Positions 46,658 to 57,003 of a DNA stretch of 64,000 bases are shown here, piece by piece. Origin of the DNA: Fistularia commersonii (Eukaryota > Chordata > Actinopteri > Syngnathiformes > Fistulariidae). The notes below the pieces were generated by a model. It made no database searches, was not told the origin of the DNA, and saw only the letters and a list, made by a program, of their open reading frames with translations. How positions within the stretch are numbered: position 1 is the first letter of the stretch; every line of letters starts with the position of its first letter. A program made the translations under genes and the position numbers. Location: positions 21,280,067 to 21,344,066 of the forward strand of contig JBBMNZ010000005.1 in the NCBI GenBank assembly GCA_037954325.1, in the 5' to 3' direction.

Positions 46658-47128
46658 ATGCTGCGGTGCCTGAAGACCCTGCTGCTGCTGGCCGCGCTCC
46701 TCCCGCCGGCCTCCGGCCTGTGCTTCCGCCTGCCGCGGCCCTCCCCGGCCCTCCTCTGCGGGGGCCCGCCGGGCGGAGACGAGGAGCCGGGGTACCCCGG
46801 ACCCGGGCCCGCCTGGGGGCCCCTCCTGCAGGAGTACTTCACCTCCTCCTCCTCCTCCTCCGACCAGTCCAGCCGGGAAAGAAGGACTTCCAGTCCCGCA
46901 AATTACCGCTTCGTGACCCGGACCAAGCTGCGGGGGCAGATGCTGCGGGGGCCGCAGGGGCCGCCGGGCCTGCAGGGGCCGCAGGGGCGGCGCGGCCGGC
47001 TCACCCTGTCCCTGGACGTCCCCACCAACATCATGAACGTCCTCTTCGACGTGGCCAAAGCCAAACATCTGCGCGCCAAGGCGGCGGAGAACGCGCGGCT
47101 CCTGGCGCAGATCGGCCGCCGGAAGTGA
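46658..47128 (+). CDS. Prourocortin, urocortin-3-type mature peptide
   Basis: A CRF-family hormone precursor of 156 residues. The start chosen is ATG 46658, just after a putative acceptor (ccctccgcag, ending 46640). The matching donor ccgcag|gtgggt at 46572/46573 would make a 68-bp 5' UTR intron, as in other urocortin genes. An in-frame ATG at 46616 lies inside that intron. The N-terminus MLRCLKTLLLLAALLPPASG is a clear signal peptide. The mature peptide (47000-47113, 38 residues) begins LTLSLDVPTNIMN and ends NARLLAQI, followed by Gly for C-terminal amidation and RRK. The pro-side cleavage site is RRGR. Motif and length match urocortin 3 and its CRF2-receptor selectivity. Gene position matches UCN2, so the symbol is left blank. 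A collagen-like GPQGPPGLQGPQGRR stretch precedes the hormone. Confidence 0.9.
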   Translation: MLRCLKTLLLLAALLPPASGLCFRLPRPSPALLCGGPPGGDEEPGYPGPGPAWGPLLQEYFTSSSSSSDQSSRERRTSSPANYRFVTRTKLRGQMLRGPQGPPGLQGPQGRRGRLTLSLDVPTNIMNVLFDVAKAKHLRAKAAENARLLAQIGRRK

Positions 47129-47139
47129 CTCCGTGAACG

Positions 47140-47188
47140 GATGAATGAATGAATGAATGAATGAATGAATGAATGAATGAATGAATGA
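47140..47188 (+). repeat. (GAAT)n microsatellite in urocortin 3' flank
   Basis: About 12 GAAT units start 12 nt after the stop codon, probably within the 3' UTR. Confidence 0.95.
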
Positions 47189-47639
47189 AAGGCTTCCCAT
47201 CGTGTCTGTGGAAGTCGATCCAAATTTTCTCCTGGCGGCTGGACTCGGTTTCTCCACCTTCTTGTAGGAGAGCGCTGGCACCTCCTCCAGGGATGAGAAG
47301 TCCAGTCCAGCGGCCACGACACGCTTTGTCAAGGACATCCCGTCACAGCTGCCGCTGAAGACTCCCAGAGGACCTGACCTTCACACATCTGGCTCTTCTG
47401 ACTCTATTCTTCTCGGTCGCTCCCGGACCTTCAGACAAATCCCCGCGTCATTCCAGGAGCTTCTAATCACACCGATCATTCTTCTGCTCTCAAGCCGGTC
47501 AGGAGCAGTTTAGATGGTTCGCCCTCACTTTGAAAAGCTCATCCATTGGTTGAGGGAACATCTAGCCATGTTAAAGTGAACACGGAGCCCCTTCGCGGTC
47601 CGCAAGTCCTACTTTTTGGACCAAATCTTTTCCCCGACA

Positions 47640-47830
47640 AATAAAGAAGACGCGCATCTTGTCGTCGTGCGTCGTCGCATCGGATCTCCTCTCCTTCAGC
47701 CGGTCTCCTCACGGCGGTCGCAAATACCATCGGGGTCGCGCAGCGCGGCGAAATGCACGGGAATGTGTGCGCGCGTCAGATGCCTGTTATTTTTATACTT
47801 CAAATAAAGGATTATTTTTGATCTAATAAA
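47640..47830 (+). terminator. Candidate urocortin poly(A) signals
   Basis: AATAAA occurs at 47640-47645, 47803-47808 and 47825-47830, about 510-700 bp past the stop. Which is used cannot be told. Confidence 0.45.
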
Positions 47831-47839
47831 GCATATGGA

Positions 47840-48700
47840 ACAAACCGTGCCGCTCTGCGTGCAGTCAATCCCCCCCCCCCCCCCACACACACACACACAC
47901 ATGCATGGAATTACCCCCCCACCCCCACTCCCCCAATTTATCGATCAGTGGGTCTGAATGGATTGACCCATCGATCAATACGATCACTCCTCGGGTGTCA
48001 CGAACAACATCTGGCCACCGGGGGCTTCGCAGAGCATCGCAGTCACACCCACTGCGACCCCGGTTCTTCCGCACACACCGTCTGGAGGCGCTTCCGACCC
48101 GCAGACAAACACGCAACACTCCCCGCATATCTGCCAGCAGATGATGTCCGTGCACAAGAATGTATAGGATCGTGAGAACTCAGCTTGTCAACTTGGTCAC
48201 TTGTTTTTATTTCATGTCAAGCTGCTTGAGCCGTGTGCTAGTCAAAGCAAGAAATTTGGGACTTCATATCTTTTTTCATAAACTACTAACTCTGGAAAGT
48301 CATGTGTCTCCTGTGAGGACTTGCTTTTTCAAGAGCTATGTGAATTTCTGCATACTTACAACTGTGCATTATATAAAGTATCACTTGATGAAAATATAAA
48401 GACCTTGAACAAGAACCCCACCTGATTGTGTTTGATGTAATTTCAAATAATGAAACATTTGTCTGGACGTCAGCCCGCAACAAAACCACGGATCCATCAT
48501 CTCGCGTTGGGTTTCGCAGAATGTCGCCATCTTGTGGCTATTTGTTGTAACTACAAGAGACGGCCAGCCTCTCGCCGCTCTAAGAGATATAATTTATTCC
48601 AGAAAATGCGCCTGTTTTTTGACACGCGGACTTATTTCGTACTTGTAATATATTTAGAGATTATTTAAGTTGCCTGGCATATTTCAAGAGTTTACGCGAC
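47840..48700. other. Intergenic region before copg2
   Basis: Contains a C/CA-rich tract at 47871-47901. Nothing else was recognised with confidence. Confidence 0.5.
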
Positions 48701-48744
48701 TTTATTCCTCCCAAAAGGTGCTGCGGTTCAGGAGCCGCGCTGCC

Positions 48745-48879
48745 CTCTTCCGGCCACAGTCCGCATGATGTCACATCCGTCGACGTGGACGTTTGCAAAC
48801 AGGAAGTTAGCGTTTCACTTTGGCGACGTGGAAGCGGCTGTGCTGACCGAGGCTGAGAGGCTCCGTCCGCTCCTCCGAG
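48745..48879 (+). promoter_or_regulatory. Likely TATA-less copg2 promoter and 5' UTR
   Basis: Sites within 135 bp of the start codon include an ETS motif CTTCCGG (48747-48753), a CRE-like TGATGTCA (48766-48773) and an ETS-like AGGAAGT (48801-48807), with no TATA box. This matches a housekeeping promoter. The transcription start is not determined. Confidence 0.45.
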
Positions 48880-51800
48880 ATGATTAAAAAGTTTGACAAG
48901 AAGGACGAAGAGTCCGGTGAGTTCCGGGCTGCGGTGATTTAAATAATGGCCTTTTTCGGAAAAGGGACTGCGTGCTAACGGGAGGCGTCGCCGCCGCATC
49001 GTTTGCTAACTCTTTGCTAACGCTGCTAGCCAGCAAGCTAAAGCTAGAGGTACCGGTCTGGTCAAAGATTCTCGCCTGAAACCTATATATATATTTATCC
49101 GCGTTGTTGTCAGGCTAAACAGCAAACTGATTAAAATCCGTATATATCTCGTTTTTAGATTAATTCATCGAAAAGGGATGTCTCCGGTCGTAAATGTACG
49201 AGTGATGTTAGCTCTGTTGTGCTAGCATCATACGCTGCCGACTGTCACCGGTGTGGATTTTCATGCAAAACGATTTCTCCACTTTCGCAGAGGACTTTCG
49301 ATGTCTGTCAAACCGCGCTTATGATTTAATAAGCGAGCCTTTCAGCATGTCAGCTTGTGTTATGCGTTTATTACATACAGCTTGTCTGACCCTTCTATTC
49401 TTGCTGATAGGAAGTGGCTCAAACCCTTTCCAGCACCTGGAGAAGAGTGCGGTGCTGCAGGAGGTACGTGAAGACTCCTGCGGACTTTGGCTTTGCACAC
49501 TGTCAAAGTTTATTGTCCATTTCTTCACTAGTACCGGACAAACAGGAATCAAGAAGACATTTTTTAATATCCAATATTATTTCATAAATGTCCGAACACG
49601 AAAGTAAACAATGAAGTGCACAGCATTGAACGACATTTACCATTATTAAATGTAAAAATAATAAAACAAAAACATAATATCTAAGTGTATATAGTAGCAT
49701 ACTGTGCACTGTATATGTAGAAAACACAGTAAACCCTTGTTTGTTGCGTGGGTTACGTTCTAAAAATAATCTGCAATCGGCGATATCTGCTAAGTAGGCA
49801 GCTTTATTTTTTTGCAGTTATCATAAAATACAATACAGTACTATAGAATGAAACTAAAGATCCTGTTTTCTACCTTCATTCAGTGTGTCCAGAAGTTTAA
49901 CTTTTTCTGCAATAGTTCACATCTTCCTCCTTTTGGGCGCGTCGTCAGGTGCCTTTTCTGGTGCAGAACGTTTCATCGACATTGTGTGTTTTGTCATGGA
50001 GAAAATTCGCAAATATAAATTTGGCAAGCTGTACAGAGCGACGAGGCGCGGAGATTGTTGACAGTGATCTACCGTCCTTTAGCCAAAAAACTGTACTAAA
50101 ACAATCGGTGAAACAGCGAAGCTGCAAAAGGTGAACCGCGCTATAGTGAGGGTTTACTGTGTAGCAGCAGTGGTTCCTCTGTAAGTTGTGCAAAAGCAGT
50201 CCGTAATAGCAGCATGATGTTTTGTACCGCAGAAGGCGCCACCAGATGGATTTGATAAAAGCGTACCTCCATAATGACAGCAATGTTGTGTTTCATAGGC
50301 GCGCATCTTCAACGAGACCCCTATCAACCCTAGAAGATGCCTACACATTCTCACCAAGATCATCTACCTCCTCAACCAGGTGAATGGAGGTTCACGTGTG
50401 AAGTAGTTGTCCATTGCTCTTTTGAAAATCCCAGTTTTCTCAGACGTCTGCCTTTCTTCGTTCAGGGGGAGCACTTTGGGACCACCGAGGCCACCGAGGC
50501 TTTCTTTGCGATGACCCGGCTCTTTCAGTCCAATGACGTAAGGCTCCGCTCATTCTCTATTGGATTTTCACACCTTCAAAATTCAAGTTTCATCGTGCTA
50601 ATAGTCTGTCTTGTTGTTTTTTCCCCGCAGCAAACCCTGAGGAGGATGTGCTACCTGACCATCAAAGAGATGGCCAACATCTCTGAGGATGTCATCATTG
50701 TCACCAGCAGGTTTGTAACATCACGCCCGAAAATTATGATCCGGGTACAACGTCCCTTTCCTTGTCATGAGGTAACATGGTGTCGTTTCGGACGCGCCTC
50801 TATTTTCCTACAGTCTGACCAAAGACATGACTGGGAAAGAAGATGTGTACCGAGGACCCGCCATCAGAGCCCTCTGCAGGATAACTGATGTGAGTGCACC
50901 TCTCTTTCTCACCCACGCTGTCTCGCCCGCGTGATCTTGTGCTGGGAAGAAACATACAATGGTATTGAGCTCACGTTTTCTGTTTTTCAACCTTTGCCGT
51001 GTTCCACCCAGACCACCATGTTGCAGGCCATCGAGAGGTACATGAAGCAGGCCATCGTTGACAAGGTGCCGAGTGTGTCCAGCTCCGCCCTGGTCTCCTC
51101 TCTGGTAGGACGTGACACAGATCCCACCTCAGCCACAGATGTAGGAGGAGAGACGCTTTATCTTTTCTCTGCCGTGCTTTCCTGTGCAGCACATGGTGAA
51201 GATGAGCTATGACGTGGTGAAACGCTGGGTGAATGAAGCTCAGGAGGCCGCCTCTAGTGACAACATCATGGTCCAGGTGTGTAGAAAGAAATGCCAAAAT
51301 CCTTTCAGTTGGATAAATATCCATGCTGTGAAGTCTAAAGTGGACCGCCGTTTGCTTGCAGTACCACGCCCTCGGCCTGCTGTATCACCTCAGGAAGAAC
51401 GACCGCCTGGCTGTGACCAAGATGCTCAACAAGTTCACCAAGTCCGGTCTCAAGTCGCCGTTTGCGTACTGCATGCTGATCCGGATCGCCAGCAAGCTGC
51501 TGGACGAGACCGAAGGAGGGTAAGAAGAGCCGCGGCGTTTGCCGTGCGGCCCGAAGGTCCCGAAGTGAGTCCATATGACCCGAACTCCCGCGTCCGTGTC
51601 CTGTCTTCAGCCACGACAGCCCCCTGTTCGACTTCATCGAGAGCTGTCTGAGGAACAAGAACGAGATGGTGGTGTACGAGGCGGCCTCCGCCATCGTCCA
51701 CATGCCCAACTGCACCGCCAGGGAGCTGGCCCCCGCCGTGTCCGGTCAGTCCTCCTCCGCCGCGTCGCTTTCAGCTCAGGGTTCCAGTTACTGGTTGTCA

Positions 51801-54800
51801 TGTTGAGTTTATTTTGTAATACCCTGTGATGAGACGCACACGTCGTACATAAATAAGGAGGTCCCTATTCCTGCAGGATCTTAGTGAGCGGACACTGTCG
51901 ATACTTAAGGAAGCACCTGCTGTATTTGTGAGCGTCCATCTCCACGCCACAGCAGCTCATCTTTAAAACGATTTCACGGCATCGTGCCGTTATTTTGTTA
52001 CCGTATCGCTCGGCCCCGAGGCAATCCTCTAAATCGTTCTGATTTCTGTGAATTCTACTGAATATAAATTCTTCTTTCAGTGCTTCAGCTCTTCTGCAGC
52101 TCTCCTAAAGCTGCGCTGAGATACGCCGCCGTCCGGACGCTCAACAAGGTGCACCTTCACCTCTCGTCACAGCCGGTCAAAATATGTTTGCAAAAGTCAG
52201 ACTGTTGGTTCAAGAGGAGTTGGAGCTCCTTGTGTTTTTTCAAATCTTTATTCGTTGATCCATCTTATCTTCATAACACTGAGTTGGCATGGAGTCTGAC
52301 GCTCGTCCCTCCACCAGGTGGCCATGAAGCATCCTTCAGCTGTGACCGCGTGCAACCTGGACCTGGAGAACCTGATCACCGACTCCAACCGCAGCATCGC
52401 CACCCTGGCCATCACCACCCTCCTGAAGACGGGCAGCGAGAGCAGCGTGGACCGTCTCATGAAGCAGATCTCCTCCTTCGTGTCCGAGATCTCCGATGAG
52501 TTCAAGGTCACTTTTTTACTGCTTTATTTAGAAAGCAGGTCAGATCAGCAGTTTGTCCCCGTCAGCCAATATTTCTCTCCGTCTGCGCGAATGAACAATC
52601 TCGCTCACGCCGGAAATCCTTTCGACGTGTGGAGAACAGAACTTTGTGTCTGTGTCGGCTCCGCCGAGCTTCTGCTGTCCCCGTTCCTTCCTCTTTAACC
52701 GGATTTCATCCTTTGCAGCCACGTTAGATTGATTTCCAATGAGATTTCCCTCCCGCTTCACTTTTTTTCTATTTTAAAGCCTGATATTTGTGGCCTACTT
52801 TATCTCCACGTAATCCGCTGCTCGTGCTGACTTCCTCCAGGTGGTGGTGGTGCAGGCCATCAGCGCTCTGTGCCAGAAGTATCCCAGGAAGCACAGCGTC
52901 ATGATGAACTTCCTGTCCAACATGCTCAGAGATGACGTAAGCCAACGGCACCGCCCTCTCTTGTTTTGTTTGCGGACGAGTCCGGCAGGAAGGTCGGGCC
53001 GGCGGGACGGCGCAGTAACGCCGTTCTCATCCGTCAGGGCGGCTTCGAGTACAAGCGCGCCATCGTGGACTGCATCATCAGCATCATCGAGGAGAACCCC
53101 GAGAGCAAAGAGACGGGCCTGGCCCACCTGTGCGAGTTCATCGAGGACTGCGAGCACACCGTCCTGGCCACCAAAATCCTGCACCTCCTGGGCAAAGAGG
53201 GGCCGCGCACGCCACAGCCCTCCAAGTACATCCGCTTCATCTTCAACCGCGTGGTGCTGGAGAGCGAGGCCGTCCGCGGAGGTGAAAGCCGGCCCAGATC
53301 TTCCGAACTCCCTCCTGCTTTTGTGTGCTCTCGCTGAGATGTTTCTCTGGTGTGTCTCAGCTGCCGTCAGCGCTTTGGCCAAATTCGGAGCTCAGAACGA
53401 CGATCTGCTGCCGAGCGTCCTGGTTCTCATGCAGAGGTACTGCTCCGCTACCGTCTCTAGACCCAACACTGCAGCCGGATTAGTGATCCGTAGAAAACGT
53501 CCGATCTTCTCATCCAAATGCTGCAAAGTGTGCTTCCACCTGAGGACATCCAACCATCCGGAGGGCCGCTCGCTAACCCCGACGTATCCTCGTGTGTGTG
53601 TTTGCAGGTGTATGATGGACAGTGATGACGAGGTTCGTGACAGGGCCACCTTCTACATGAACGTGCTCCAGCAGAAACAGAAGGCCCTCAATGCTGCCTA
53701 CATCTTCAACGGTGAGGCGATCTACCCGAGGTTCGGACGAAAAGGTGCGCGCGAGGGTTGTATCTGACGGAGGCGGCGTCCGTGTTCCTCTCAGGTCTGT
53801 CCGTGTCCATCCCGGGACTGGAGAAGTCTCTCCACCAGTACACCCTGGAGCCCTCGGAGAAGCCTTTCGACATGAAGACGGTCCCTCTGGCCACCACGCC
53901 CATCACCGAGCAGAAAACAGGTGCTCGTCCTGGCGAGTCTCAGAGTGGACCGTGAGATGTCGGGAACAGGAGAACGTAGTCAAACAGGAACCATATTTGT
54001 CACGTCCGCTGAGAATGCGCTTCTATGAAGGAGACCCCCTCGTCCGAACCGTATCTTCTGCTCCGTCAAACGCCTCGGACTGTCTGAAATCCGTCTGCTC
54101 TCTTCTCAGAAATCGCTCCGGTGGCCACCAGCAAGCTTCCCGAGAAGCTGGCCCCGTCCCGCCAGGACATCTACCAGGGTGAGGCGCCGCCCCGGCAGAT
54201 CTTTGGTGCCGATGAGCCGCCGCGTCTTCACCGTCTTCACCGTCTTTCCTAAACTTCTGCCGCAGAACAACTGGCGGCCGTCCCGGAGTTCCAGGGTCTG
54301 GGGCCGCTCTTCAAGTCCTCCGAGCCGGTGCAGCTGACGGAGGCGGAGACGGAATACGTGGTGCGCTGCATCAAACACACCTTCGCCAGACACATGGTCT
54401 TCCAGTTCGACTGCACCAACACCCTGAACGACCAGCTCCTGCAGAAGGTAGCTCATCCTCGCATTACTACTTGGGTTTTTTTTGGCCAAAACGTCTCGAT
54501 TTGCTAGTAATTGCAAAATGAATTTCATTCAATTTAAAAAACAACAACAAAATATTTAATTTGAGTTAAAAACCTCTAAAAAATAAAAGTCAAAGCTCTG
54601 CGGGTCGGATGGAGACTTTGAGAACCTGCAGAGCTTTGAGAGATGAGATGAGAACAACTTTATTTATCCCGAAGGAAATTATTGTGCCAGAGTTTCAAGC
54701 AAAAACATAACAGTAATAGATAGGGGTGTAAATCAGAGCCATCATGACGATTCGATCCGATTCAATTTCTCAAGGCAACGATTCGATCGATTCGATTTTT

Positions 54801-56607
54801 TTTTCGATACTTAAAAACGCCCCACGATTCGGTTCGATACGATTTTTTTTAACGACGATACGATTTTTTAATACGATTTTTTTTAACTATTTCAAATTTT
54901 GAATAAATCAACGGAAGCTGTAATATCATATAACTTCATATATATTCAATTAACTTCAATTCGACATTCTTTACATATCGCCACATCCTTTACCAATTCT
55001 TTCCTGTTTTTGCGGAAGCCGAAATACTTCCACACGAACGATTTTAAACCCACAGGAGTGTGTAAGTCCGCGTCCTTCTCAGCCATATCGATGTCCGCCT
55101 CCCGAATGTTTAAATGCGAGTGCTTTGCCAAAGAGGGTGTGTCCGCTGAAAGACTGTGCTGAAAGAAGGGAAGGGAAGCGAAGTAGGTGGAGACAAAGTA
55201 GGTCACCGCCACCCGCAGCACGGAGTGAGAATTACGCCTCAGAGCAGACTAAAAATAGACAGGGAAAATGCATACATGGATCGATACTCTTGCGGACGTG
55301 TCGACGCATCGGATCGTCAGCTGTCGGATCGATATATCGATACATATCGATTTTTTTTTTACACCGCTAGTAATAGATAATCGTAGGAAGGAGGGAGAAT
55401 AAGAAGGTCTCACCATCAGAATGGCGGCCCAGGATGTTTGAGAGGATTCCTGTCTCCAGGTGGTGGTCCAGATGGAGCCTTCGGAGGCGTACGAGGTGAT
55501 CCACTACGTCCCGGCCCCGAGCCTCCCCTACAGCCAGCCCGGCTCCTGCTACACGCTGGTCCGCCTGCCCGACGACGACCCCACCGCAGGTACGAGACCC
55601 GCGGGCGCCGCCGCCGCTCCTGGGCTTTCTCGGGGAAGCGGGGCCGTAAATGCTATCGCGACGCGTCAGAGGATAAAGAATGATGCCGTGCGTGTTGGCT
55701 TCCAGTGTCGTGCACGTTCAGCTGCACCATGAAGTACCTGGTCAGAGACTGCGACCCGAACACGGGGGAGCCCGACGACGACGGCTATGACGACGAATAC
55801 GTGGTACGTTCCGCGGCGGATCCGCGACGTCGAAGGTCTCCGCGGCGCCGTCGGTGTTTTGACCTCCTCTCCTCTGCTCGCTCTCCCCGTCTCCAGCTGG
55901 AGGATCTGGAGGTGACGGTCGCCGATCACATCCAGAAGATCTTGAAGCCGAACTTCGGCGCCGCCTGGGAAGAAGTCGGGGACGAGTTTGAGAAGGAGGA
56001 GACCTTTGCCTTGGCGTCCGTGCGGACCTTAGACGGTACGAACACCACATACACGCCAAGAGGAAATACATTTGCACGAATAAGAACGTTGTATGAAGCG
56101 AAGTGTCTGCACGCCGGCATGAAAAGCAAGCCGCCAAACAAAGTCGCCATGACCTTCTGACGGATTTCCATTTGCTCCCTTCACATGGAGTCTGACTGAT
56201 TATTCCGGAGCCCGTTCTGACGCCCGCCGTGTGTTTCTTCTCGTGCAGAGGCGGTGAGCAACATCATTAGCTTCCTGGGAATGCAGCCATGTGAGAGATC
56301 TGACAAAGTTCCGGAGAACAAGAACTCCCACGTCCTCTTCCTCGCAGGTGGGCGCCGCCGTAACGAAGGGAACTTTTTAAATAGCGGTCGGAGCTGCTCC
56401 AACAGGGACTCCGCTGAGCGTCTGAAGAAGTGGCTGTTCATTTCCCGTAGACTGACTGCGTCTCCTCCCCCCTCAGGTGTGTTCAGAGGCGGTCACGACG
56501 CCCTGGTTCGCGCCCGCCTGGCGCTGGCCGACGGCGTCACCATGCAGGTGACGGTTCGCAGCGACGACGAGACGGTGGTGGACGTCATCCTGGCGTCGGT
56601 GGGCTGA
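48880..56607 (+). CDS. copg2: Coatomer subunit gamma (COPI coat), complete, 24 exons
   Basis: Gamma-COP is the large adaptin-like subunit of the COPI coat that buds Golgi-to-ER and intra-Golgi vesicles. Exons: 48880-48916, 49411-49463, 50299-50379, 50466-50537, 50631-50710, 50814-50889, 51012-51104, 51190-51276, 51362-51519, 51611-51744, 52081-52148, 52318-52506, 52841-52936, 53038-53281, 53361-53436, 53608-53711, 53795-53920, 54110-54178, 54266-54447, 55460-55589, 55706-55803, 55897-56035, 56249-56347, 56477-56607. Phases agree at every join and sum to 873 codons plus TGA, close to the 871-874 residues of human paralogs. MIKKFDKKDEESGSG opens the chain. The HEAT-type trunk spans exons 1-17, a hinge exons 17-18 and the appendage exons 19-24 (from EFQGLGPLFKSSEPVQLTE). 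The choice of copg2 over copg1 rests on the neighbouring mest. Confidence 0.95.
49464..50298 (+). other. copg2 intron 2
   Basis: A/T-rich, 835 bp, mostly occupied by the MITE at 49725-50162. No exon seen. Confidence 0.6.
49725..50162 (+). mobile_element. MITE with 14-bp terminal inverted repeats
   Basis: Left end acacagtaaaccct and right end agggtttactgtgt are exact complements. The approximately 438-bp interior has no transposase. The termini resemble those of pogo/Tigger-type elements (cagtaaaccc...). A clear target duplication was not identified. Confidence 0.7.
54643..55410 (-). mobile_element. LINE 3' end split by a hAT insertion
   Basis: The left part (54643-54712: aactttatttatcccgaagg ... 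aacataaca) and the right part (55378-55410: taatcgtaggaaggaggg) are contiguous in the intact copy at 27568-27660. This shows that one LINE end was later interrupted. Confidence 0.8.
54721..55369 (-). mobile_element. hAT-family DNA transposon, deletion derivative
   Basis: Ends are inverted (taggggtgtaaa left, tttacaccgcta right, one mismatch). An exact 8-bp target duplication, gtaataga, sits at 54713-54720 and 55370-55377, the length typical of hAT. The minus strand encodes the start of a BED-type zinc finger transposase (KSFVWKYFGFRKN, AICKEC; about 54960-55130). The catalytic domain is gone. A/T-rich gatacgattttttt-type subterminal repeats lie at 54760-54890. It sits in copg2 intron 19. Confidence 0.9.
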
Positions 56608-56737
56608 ACGTCTCAGAGCGTCAGCCTCGCCGCCCCTGCCGCTCTTCCTCCTTTCACCGTAAATTCCTTCACAACCGAAAAGCGTCCGCTTTGGTTCTCC
56701 ACTCTGTTTGTGTACAAACTTTCGACATTTCACGTCT

Positions 56738-56743
56738 AATAAA
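56738..56743 (+). terminator. copg2 poly(A) signal
   Basis: AATAAA, 131 bp after the stop codon. It is the only clear signal before the opposing gene. Confidence 0.8.
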
Positions 56744-56788
56744 TACGACCGTACCACAAAGAAAGAAGCCGTGCTTTACAAAACTAGC

Positions 56789-56794
56789 TTTATT
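56789..56794 (-). terminator. mest poly(A) signal
   Basis: Plus-strand tttatt reads AATAAA on the minus strand, about 210 bp after the mest stop codon. It lies only 46 bp from the copg2 signal on the other strand. Confidence 0.75.
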
Positions 56795-57003
56795 TGAATG
56801 AAACCCTGATTGCCCCGCACAAGAAAAACACAGAAAATCATATGGAAGTTCATTCACAATGTTAATGGAAGGTCGATTTCAAAACATAGTTGATCTTCGG
56901 GACGCTCGGCAGACATCGGATCAGACAATCGTCGCCTTTGGATCATCGGTGGCGGCACGTCTGCCGCGGGTTCGGCGCTTCCGACTCTCGCATCGACTCC
57001 GTC

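Noticed and set aside
46259..47338. 359-residue minus-strand open frame over the urocortin gene
   Set aside because: It is the antisense of GC-rich coding sequence plus the 10-bp minisatellite (Ser-Leu-Val repeats). No family motif.
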